64,000 bases of DNA from contig WMCF01000003.1 of assembly GCA_009792885.1 (NCBI GenBank), positions 13,968,447 through 14,032,446 of the forward strand, read 5' to 3'. The stretch comes from Eremophila alpestris peregrina (lineage: Eukaryota > Chordata > Aves > Passeriformes > Alaudidae). Positions 39,188-49,600 of the stretch are shown here, piece by piece (the stretch's first letter is position 1; each line of letters begins with the position of its first letter). The notes below the pieces were generated by a model, which saw nothing but the letters and a program-made list of their open reading frames with translations, was not told the origin of the DNA and made no database searches. The position numbers and the translations under genes were made by a program.

Positions 39188-42100
39188 TCCTGCAGTAAAT
39201 ACTGCTGGCAAAACAAGGCAAGACCTCCACAAATCAGCGTTCTTGTTTGATTCTAGCACTTATGCTGAGTGCTTTCCCTATTTTTCCCTTTAAAAGTACC
39301 CCAAATACACACCATTCAGCATGTCACAGTCTCACCATTCCCACAGCTTCAGCAGAGATATGGGTCAGGATCAGCAGTGGGAGGGTGGAATTAATTGTAC
39401 AGTTGATAGGGTCACATTGTAATAACTGCCTCAAGTAATTTTGCTTTTTCTTAAAAAAACCACAACAAACCAAGCTTTCTTCCTAGTCTACTAATGGTCA
39501 GGATCTGCTGTTTCCCAGAAGAGTGCCAAGTGCCACACCGAATGAAGTTCCACCTTCGGTACAGCTCCAGTGACTGCTATGGAGCAACTCCAGGACTGTA
39601 GTAACTTCACAAACACACATTGCCTATACTTTTAATCCAGGCTTGAGGGGACAAAATAAACAGCCAGTAGAAAGAAAGATGTCTTTGCAATCACACGTTC
39701 TACACCAAGAAAGACTGGGTTCCTTGCCTCTATTCCCTTGCTGATACACAGCTCCAAAACAAAGGCTGACTAGAAAGTTTGTTTCAGGACTCCTCAAACA
39801 AGAGTTTAGCCAAAAAAATATTTAGTAACAAGCTATTTAAACTGTAATATGTGATCAGTTACACAGGAATTCAATGCTACCAGGGATCATCAGCACCTTG
39901 AGAGAAGGCTGCAGCCCTACACAGATCCAGCAGCAGCCCTTTCCATGCAATTTCATCCTCTCCCCTGCCTTCTCTGTATCCTATTTGCAGCAGTTTGCAG
40001 CTATCCCTGGGCAGTCACTTTGTGATTTCAAGAATTGCAGGAAACTAAAGCTAACTATTCCCGACTAGCACCAGGCTTGCTAGATCCTAGGATGGGCAGG
40101 TTACAAGACACTCAAAAGAGTAGGAAGCTGGGAAGGGATAGGAAGAACTCCATTCCTCAAGGAAGGACAGTTGAGTTCTGAAGCCATTTTGGAGATCTGG
40201 GGAAGGCAAGTAAGATATTTAAAGGCTGCTGGCACAATCAGCAGCAGCTCAAGTTTTTCTTAAGAACTGCTCATTAAAAACAGGAATTTGTTTTAGGAGA
40301 AAGATCCAACTCTTCTTTCTAAATTGTTAGACTCTAGTTTTACAGCACAGAGAGAGAAAGTGTCCCATTCTTTACACCAAAAACAAACTCATACCTAAAA
40401 ACCTGAGCATAATCCTTCAGCAACAGGATTTAAACCATGTTCTTTGGAAGCATTTCTCCAAATAATCGACATATGTCCCTGGCAACACTGCAGTAGCTAC
40501 TCTGAAGGCAAGATCTCCCCAGCAGGCGTTCAAGAGATCTTGCAGACACAGAATGGGTGACACATACATGAGTGCTGTGCATCCATGTGTTTGTTGAGGT
40601 GCGAAACCTCCCCACTATTTCCCCAAGTAGATGAGACTTTAAGTATGAAGTAGTTGCTTTTCCCTAAGCAATTAACCAGCCTGCCCCTCCAAATCTACAT
40701 GAAGCAAAGTAAGACTTTTGGGTTGACAGAGCGTATTTCCTTTCTCTGAGATACGCAGATATGGAATATAATTAAAATATATTATCAGTGGTTGTAAATC
40801 TCTGGCACCAGTAACCAACACACATATTGCAGGAAGTCGGCCTTTGTCTAGCATTAGCTCTATGTCTCCAAGGAAGTATTGTTGTTCAAGGAGGTTTTGA
40901 GACCCTGGCATGACCAATTTTGATAACTCTGTTGTTGCAGTGGGAAATATGGACTGGCAAAGATGTGTCTTTCCCTGAGCCAAATGACTTCATTGAGGCC
41001 AGCAGCCTGACTGAGGAACCATTTCAGGTACTTGTTCCTCCATGTTAAGCATAGTCTTGTCCTAGATAAATTGGTTGGGTCTTAACACTAGAAAGTGGCA
41101 GTACCAGACTTATCTTTCCAGCTTATGCATGCAGAGGACAAGCCTTATTGGCCTGTTTGGCCATCAAGTCAAGGCAGAGGGAAAGGGGAAAGCTCACAAT
41201 GGTTTTTAAATGTCAGAAGCAGTTGCTGAACTTTTCATAGTTTGCAGGGCTGTTATGATGTAGCACTGACTGTTCCTGATATAAGGGTCCTGACATGCAG
41301 AGGGAAATGCAAGCATCACATCCAAGAGCGTGCCACATGGGGAGGCACCATTGCTTTGTTGCTTCCTGAGCCTCTGCACTTCCACTTCTGCCTCTTAAAG
41401 AGCTTCTTTAAGAGTCTTCTCCTTAACAGTGGGCTTCACAGGGGTCCCCAGTTCAGTCTGTGCTTGCACTACACCTCAGGCTTTCCCCACCATTTGAGTC
41501 CTCTTTCTCCAATGATCAGTGTTTACATCAAGCAGACTGTGCAAAGCAAAGGATGGAAAGCCTTGCCTCTGGCAGCATGGGCAGAGAGAGGCTTCCATCC
41601 TGCTGCAGCATAGTCAGCAACAGCTATCACTTAGATCACTCTGGGTAACTCTGTAGTGCACATGCTTAAAGAAACAACACCAAACCAAAACCAATCCCCC
41701 CTCCTAAAAAAACCTCCCACCCTCCCTCTCCATAAAACCCACCCCTAAAAATATTACTTGAGATTCATTTATATGAATTATTAACCATCATGGACAAACA
41801 TATTACTCTAGCTCTAGCTAGAAAAATAACACAAAAGGAGAAAAAAAAGCTCTTCTCACATAAACTCTCTCCTTATGTTTAAAGAGAGTGACTGTGAATA
41901 TATGAGGGTGTCAAAGGCTTGGGAACCTCTTTCAGGGAGCTAAAGTACATTTTGCCACAGTAGAGCAGGATGAAAATCAAAGAGAATGGGGCTGGGAGAA
42001 AGCAAGAGGGTCCAAATTTACCTCTGTTACCAGATGCTACAGTGCAATGATGAGATTACACAAATACCAGAGAAAGTGGGAATTAGAGACAAATATGCAA

Positions 42101-43590
42101 AGAGGGGTGAGAAACAAAGCACATGTGCAAGTCAACTACTCTTCCATACAGTAATGCCTATTTTTCAGAATGGATCAAGAGCAGAAGAATTTCTCAATAC
42201 CTGCAGTGGACGTTTCTAACACAACTGAACAGCAATTCTCTGGACAGCTATTCCTCATGCTGGTTGTATCATTTGAGACCTACAACAAGGTGCAGTGGCA
42301 ATATGGAGATTTTCAGAAAAAAATAATAAGGTCTGTATTGCTTCTCTGTTTATGTTTTACCCTAGTTGTCACTGGGCCTGTGAACTAAGTATATTTAAGG
42401 CTAGAGAGACGTAGCCATCAATATTTAAGGCTACTTCCTTTTGGTAGGGCAGTTTCCCTGTGCTGGTCCAATAGTGTCAGCCATATGGACAAACCTCTGA
42501 GTGCACACAAACTGGGAACTGGTAGAAGATCTCCCTTGAAATACCATTACTGCTGCTAGTCAGTATATGCTTACAGCAGCTTCCAAACACTAGGCACTAG
42601 AGTAATGGACAGACTGCTTGTACAGTGTACATATAAGACTAGATGCTAATTAATTTCCCTGTCAAATCCTGAAGCAAAATTATTGGATGCCTGGGATCTA
42701 AGCCATCCTGACCAACCACATTATAGTAAGAGAAAAGAAAACCAAAATAAAATAAACATCCATCATAAAACTACTAGAAACATATACATTAACATTGTAA
42801 CAGAATGACACTTGTGCCATATTCCATGGGTTTTGGCTTCCTGCTGGCTCATGGGCACTGAGAACACTGAACTGAAAGCAGGCAGTAGCAGAAGCTAATA
42901 GCCACCAGCAACCCCAAGAAGGTGTCTTTTTCAGACTGTTCTACTGAATTTATTTTTTTTTTTTAATTGATGGCAATGACCAAGAACAACTTCTTGTGAG
43001 AGAGCTGCAAGCGGTGCCCAATGGAATGGCTGAAGAGGTCACATTTCTTTGTGATTTTCTCTCATATAGGGTGCAATGAAATAAACAGTAACCAATGAAT
43101 AAAACAAGTAACCTGATGGATCCAAGCTACTTGAATGTTTTTCATTGCTAAAAATGTGGAGGACTCGAGCATCTCTGCTCTGGAAGACACCCAAAGTACG
43201 TTTAGTCATCAATCCCAGGCATCATTTTTAACTAGCAGCCAAAATGACACTCCTGCACTCTCCCATCCACTACTACCCAGGGCAGAGGAAGCCGCCAGTC
43301 GAATACCTGCCTGCCTTGCACAGAGGTCACCGGTGTGGGGAACCAGCAGCAAGCTTTACCAAACACACCCACATTCTGGCTTTCCTTCGACAGTGTTGGA
43401 CAAGAGCTCCCTGCCCCGCGAGGCAGGCAGCCGCAAAGAAGAGTCCGTAAAAACACCCAGACTTGAAGACGAGGATCAGAAAGTCGGAGTGCTCACATCC
43501 GGCCGGCGGTGTGCAACGCCTCGCCCCCGAGCCAGTGTTTGTTCAGTGCTCCCTGCAGACTGGATGTGGCCTGAAACAGGCGGGCGAAGC

Positions 43591-43692
43591 TCACCTCTGC
43601 CCAGTGTGGTTCCTGTTCACCTCCGTGTTTAAGGCCAAGTTGTGTAGGAAGAGAAAAAGCTGCCACCACACTTGATTTCTGTTCTGCTGATG
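43591..43692 (-). CDS. BMF: BMF last coding exon (C-terminal hydrophobic tail)
   Basis: The exon was found by searching for the conserved VWWQ...FLHNLAL tail. The acceptor has a good tract (TTCTTCTCTACAG) and a plausible branch region (CTTTAAC) upstream. The exon starts HQQNRNQVWWQ, continues LFLFLHNLALN and ends NHTGQR before TGA at 43593-43591. It gives 33 residues in phase 0, which fits the preceding exon exactly. It is separated from the BH3 exon by a 13.35-kb intron, so it is easy for automatic gene finders to miss. Confidence 0.94.
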   Translation of the reverse strand, partial: HQQNRNQVWWQLFLFLHNLALNTEVNRNHTGQR

Positions 43693-46600
43693 CTGTAGAG
43701 AAGAACAGTTAAAGCAAGGTTATTTATATTTCTAAAATTGCAACATACCACTTCTCTTTTCCAATAACAACTCAGTTACACTTTTCAAGAGCAGACACTT
43801 TAATCCCATCAGCATAACAAGGGGGTGCAGCAAGGGATGAGGGGAGAGAGGGAAATGATAAGTTCTCCAGAAATAATTGTAGCTCTAACATTACAAAAAG
43901 AAAAGAGCAGACCCTTTATGCATTGTGCACAAGAGGATTAAACTTTTTTTTTTGCTTGTAGGATTTCGCAGAGTTTAGCCAAGTGCTGTTTTTAATCAGA
44001 TTGGCTTCTGAGCCTTTCAAAAGCCCCAGCTGCATGAACAAACAACCTTTTTTTTTTTTTTTTAAAAAGCCCCCCTTCACCCCGAAAGTAAAAAAAAAAA
44101 GAAAAAAATATAACTGGTGATCCATCTGTAAGTGATTTGACACCGTGAAGGTCAAAGGGTTAATCTTCAATTTAAACCACACTGCTGAGACAGCAAAACT
44201 CTGATTTCATCTAGTACAAGAAAACACATTCGTGCACACACACACTCCCCCACCCTCCCCCCACCACATTTTCCTTCCCAGCATCTCCAAGATAATACTG
44301 CCCTTTTTATAGCCACTTTTGACAGTAAGCCATAAATAATCAGCCTTGGAGCCCTTTCCTACTGACTGGAGCCAATTAAACCTTAAGCAAGAACATACTT
44401 GAAAACACACAAAAAACCAAAACCAAGAGGTTATTTCAGGTCCCATTGTCAAGGAAGAAACATGGGAGTTGAGTTTCAGGGGGACACCAGACTACATAAT
44501 GCAGCTTTGGGACAGGGACGCTGTTCCTCCCTTTGTTAAATGTAATCACCCCTGCAAAAGTGGCTCCGATTATACCCCCTCCTCCCTGCACTTTAATGGC
44601 ATCTCATACAAACAGGTGGGTTTCTCTTTACATTGCCCAGTCTGGGATACTATTTCACCTCAATAACTGACCCTCTATTAAAAGTCAGTCTTCATTTTCT
44701 CATCCAGAATTCCATATTTGCTAAGCAGGCATGATCATTTCTGGAAAACAAAACAAACCAGCCCAAATCTCCGCCCCCCACCCCCCTCCCCAATCCCCAG
44801 CAGACCAGGAAACAGAAGACTGGCTTCCCACAACTTTGCCTCAGTACACAGGAGTTCATAAAAGAGCACTGAAGCACATTATATGAACAAGATGTTTCAA
44901 CTCAGATTAGCTCAACAGGGCAGAACAACACAGTTGCAAGGCATTTTCTACATAGTCACAAATAAGAGTTGCAACTGGAGTTGGTGTATTGGAGGTGTGT
45001 CAATAGACAGCTCTTCAAAGCCCTTCCAGATAGCCATTAAATAATGTTTGTATTCCACTGTGAGTAGATCTGTGCCGTTTGAATCACAAGCACACTCAAA
45101 ACAGGCTTCCAGAAAACCTGTGTTCATCTTGCATCTTAGCAGTGGGTCATTATTCTTGCCCTCAAGACTTAACAAGAAGAAGAAATGGATTTGGAAGAGT
45201 TCACACAGGTCCCACCACACATTTCAAGAGCACTGTGTTTGTTATTGTACATAACTGGTAGGCAGTGGCTTGAGAGCCTGCTATTATTTATTTCAAAGGA
45301 ACTAGTCCTGAGTTCAGTCCTTACTGATTGCACAGGCATTGTTAGGTTTACAGGTGAAAACAAACTTCTATAAACCGTCCTGTAGGGCTGGGTTAAGAAA
45401 CACTAATTTGGTCTCAAAAAGCAAGATGGGGGTTTTCTTGTTACTAGCATCTCAGTTTGACCAGGTTTGCCCTTCCTCATCAAACTCCAAAGATTCTTCT
45501 CACCCTCCTCCATACAGCCACACTCCTAAAACTGCTCAAACATGAACGGGGAACCACAACCTCCCTGTAACATACCATGTTTTCATCAAGCTATTACAGC
45601 TTAGGCAGATTCCTTAAACAGAGATCTTTGGGTAAGACGTCAATGAAGTGGCTTGCAAGAACAAAGTCATCTTCTGCAGTTTCCATGAGCAAGGAACTAT
45701 GCTAGGAGAGCATAGTGGACAAATATATTGCAGATGCTCTGAAGACAATCTGCTTTGTTAGATTATTTTATTCTATTGGCAGCCAAGAGAGTAAAAAATT
45801 GTCTTATAGAGACTTAGTAAGGGAAATGCAAAAGGATGTTTAAAAATTGGTAAAGAAATCCTAACTTGAAATTCATCTCAGCTTTTGGTGGACCCTCTCT
45901 AATGGAAACTCTAATGGAATTTTATAAAGTGAGTTTATTTGGGGGTACACAAGAGGCGTGCTGGTCTGGCATGGACAGTCTTATTATTTCACACTGTTGG
46001 GACAATAAACACATGTAAGAACCCCCATATTAATGTCCTCCTTCATGTAGGAGGCTGCTGTGTGCTTTTCATGCAATAACAGGTTTCTTATTATTCTGCC
46101 TCCTCAAGTTTTATACCTCACCTGCTCTTTCCAGTGATAGGTTAAGGAGGCCATGTTCCCAAAAAAACAGTGGAAGGACTGAGCTCATATGCCTCTTTTT
46201 TTTTTTTTTTTTTTTTTTTTAAGGGGGGAACTTTTTGAAGAAGGTATTGAGTTTTGGTTTTATTTGGTAAATAAGAGTTTTAGAACTGTACTTTATGATA
46301 GTTTATAGGCCTGCAAGAGAATCAGTGGGATGTGATAAGGCAAATACTGAGAAAAACTCTAATATGTATTTTAGTTTATTTCTATTGGGTTTATTTCACT
46401 GCCTCTTAAAGTCACTTTTTGGTACAGCATTTTTGTCCTTTTCCAATTTAAATTGTTTCCCGTATTTGCCTAATACACTCAAGGAGATTTCCCTGCAAGA
46501 GCAGAATAGGAAATATTTTACCCTTGGTTCCCCTTGCTTATAAGAAGTGTAACATCTCAAGTCACTTTTCTAGTAATGTTGACACCATTTTGTTTTGAAG

Positions 46601-49600
46601 TAAAAAATATAGCACTACATTGAGGGCAGCTTTCCAGGTTTCATTCCTAGACCTAGGGCTTGCTTGTACTTCCCTAGGTCTGTATTCAGCCAGCATTTTC
46701 TTCCATGGTGGTGTGGTCCCACACACACTTTCACTGGCCCACATACTGGAGCAGCCCACTCACACTGTCCTCTCCTCACAGCAGTGCTGGAAAGTGAATT
46801 AGAGCAGCACAATGATCAAGGCCAGAACTAATCTGATAATGAAGTTGCCCTTACTGTTTAACAGGTCATCCTAAACTATCTGATCCATGGCATCATGTAG
46901 TCAGACTGATGCTTGTCCCAGACAACAAAAAGTGAAGAAGAGCAAGCTGGGACTACCTGCTTCAGCAACAAGCCTAGCTAATGGGGTTTGGAGTTATAGC
47001 TTCATTTCTGGCCTGACCTGCTTTTTGTGGTACTAATTCAGCACAGTACAAGAGACAAAGAATGGAATGGCGGATATTATGCACAGTAAACAACTTATGG
47101 AAAGAACTAAAAAATGTCATTTTCACAAGTTTCTGTGTCTTTTTCCCCAGATATGCTTCAGCCAAGATCAAATTTCTTAAATATTTTAAGATTGAGGGGG
47201 TTTTGGTGTGGTATAATTTAGCTGTCAGGATAGACAAAATATTCAGAAGAGTGATTCCATGCATTTGGCATATATTTTTTTTAAAATGTGACATGTTTTG
47301 AGACATTTGTTCTAAGATTCATAACTATTGTGACACTGATGTATAATTCCCCTAAGCTTCACCAGGCTGATTTGCCCTTTATCAAAATAACTCAATCCTC
47401 AGAGTCACTACTGCACAAAAAGACCAGGAATGAAAGCTTTGCCACCTCCATATAGAAGCAACAAAATAACCCTTTTGAAGCTTCCTTCCCAAGAAGGAAA
47501 GAAGCCCCTTTTGCCCTCTGTACTAACTGTAACTAAAGAAGAGTAGACTTGTGAATACAGTAAGTCAACACAAAGCTGGAAACACATAAAACCATTTCCT
47601 ATTGCAGCTGCTGCTTTTTAAAGGGGATATCCTTAAGAGACTGTCTGTCTGAAGCGTTAGCATGAATGCTTCAATGAGTCACAAGGAAAGGCCATTTTAC
47701 AGGAAAAGTGTCCTCTGCAGCAACAGTACATTAGTGAAGCCTCTTCCATGAACTGTGCTGAACCAAAAGCCAGACTACTTGTAAACAAACACAAAAAAAA
47801 AAAAAAAAAAAAAAAAAAAACATGCAAGGCTTTTACTGGAAGCAAATGAAAGAGGAACATGACTGACCCGACACTTATTCCTCCCCCATAATTAATTCCT
47901 AATACATGTTTCACACTGCAAGCATACAGATACATATCTGGCAAATAGCACTCCAGATGTCAAAACCTTTTGTACTCCTACCAAGCCCTTGTACAGGGTG
48001 ATCAAAGGGAAGATCAGGATGGGTGATGCACTTCAAAGAAAATGCTGTCCCTTTGACATAGTTCCTTGAATCCATGAGCCTAAATGTTTAACAGATAAAT
48101 AAGACTCATTTTTACATTTTATATACACGTGCCATTAATATCCCTGTATAAAAAAGTAAATATGCTTGTCATATACATGTGTTGTATGTGGGTCTGTCTG
48201 GTACACTCTGTCTACCCTCTTGATGTCACGGGCAGCTTCTGACTTTGCTTCATAGCTTCCAGACAATTAAGGGTCATATTCTGATCCCATCTTAACTAGA
48301 AGGATTAATATGGCCCTAAATGGTGCTGTGAGAGCAAAAGAAGAACAGCATATGTGTACATGAAAACATTATTCTTCCTTTAATGACTAATACAAGTATT
48401 AGCAACAAGTTGTTGGGATTGTATTTATTCACTGAATACAAAAATACTTGCACACCGGGAGCAGTTGCTGACTCATCGCTGAAGGCTGTTTTGGCTGCCA
48501 GGTGGCTGGAGGCATATTGTGCTACCACAAAATATGCTTTAGCTTAGAAAGACTAGAAAGTCACAGTCCCCAAGGCAACAGAGGTTACAGAAGGTGTCCT
48601 CTACAGGAGAGAGAAATGTGAGCCATTGGAAGTCAAATACAAATCTTTCCAGCTGAGATTCCTAATGACCAAAGTATAATGCATGTGTAGAACCGGCAGA
48701 GAAAAAAAGAGGCAGTAGCAGAGGAAAAAAATGAAAGAGTAGCTCAGCTACATGGTTTCTTATGGTGGCAGAATAAAGAGGATGAGAGACCTTCCTCGGG
48801 AAACTCCATCCTTCTGTCTTGCAATAACTCTTACATGGGACTAAACTTGTAGTAAAAGGGGACGTCATCTCAAGTATTGCTTCCTTTCTCATGAGCCTCC
48901 ATCAGGCTTTGCAACAAGATAAGCAGCACGTGTGTTTACGGAGAGAGGACAGACGGTACTGGGCAGAGCCGAAGGCATGCAGGGGACCCCCAAAACCCAT
49001 GTATGAGCTGCCCAGCCCAAGCTTGGGAGGGGGCACGGGCGGAGGCGCTGGGTCTGCGCAGCAAAGAGCGACGGCTGTGCCCCAAAGCTGCTGCCGGCGC
49101 AGCTGCGCAGGTGAGCCCTTTCTCAACTCTCTGGTAGTTTAAAAACAAACACGCAGCCACTCGCGCCTTCCTCTGCAGCGCGGGCAGGAAGGGGAAGCAG
49201 ACAGCCGCCATGGCAACAGCCAGCTGACGGCAACCTGGGAAGGGCAACCACCGGCCACCACGTTCCCAGGCCCCCGGCCTTCCCCTCCTTCCCCATCCCG
49301 AGGGGCACGCTGGCTTATTTTCCACAAATACGGTAAATAAAGATCCTGCATTTCCACAGAGCCGCACCTGATCCCACTCTGTACCCATGACACGGGGTCC
49401 GGCACGGTTCCCCCCCGTGCTCTGGGGGTGTGTGTGTGTGTGTGAGGGTGCTGGAAGAGATGCCCAAGAGAGGACACCCCACACCGCCAAGCCACGGCCG
49501 GCAGCTGCAAGAGTTTTTGACCCTTTTCAGGGTTTACTGACTGAACTTGCGTGTGATGGGGCAGAGCAGCTCCACAGCTCCCGGTATTCATCGCCTGCCC

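Larger units (their letters stand above)
37550..43590 (-). other. BMF: Probable BMF 3' UTR and termination region
   Basis: Minus-strand sequence after the BMF stop contains no other recognisable gene. Poly(A) signals AATAAA on the minus strand occur at about 42949, at 39180 (overlapping pair), at 37918-37923 and at 37575-37580. The last one is followed by a U/GU-rich stretch at about 37535-37560, the arrangement expected of a true cleavage site. The human BMF 3' UTR is several kilobases long, so 39180 or 37577 are both plausible ends. The first 300 bases after the stop are GC- and CpG-rich, and the rest is AT-richer. The outer boundary is inferred. Confidence 0.55.

Noticed and set aside
43135..43632. 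165-codon plus-strand frame antisense to the last BMF exon
   Set aside because: Its openness is explained by GC-rich sequence and by the coding frame on the opposite strand. No protein similarity was recognised.
44948..45220. Minus-strand frame with VWWDL-like residues, considered as the BMF tail exon
   Set aside because: It only superficially resembles the BMF tail. The true tail exon with the full conserved block and a good acceptor was found at 43692-43591.
47793..47820. Poly(A) tract considered as the tail of a processed pseudogene
   Set aside because: The preceding sequence has no recognisable gene and no target-site duplication was seen.
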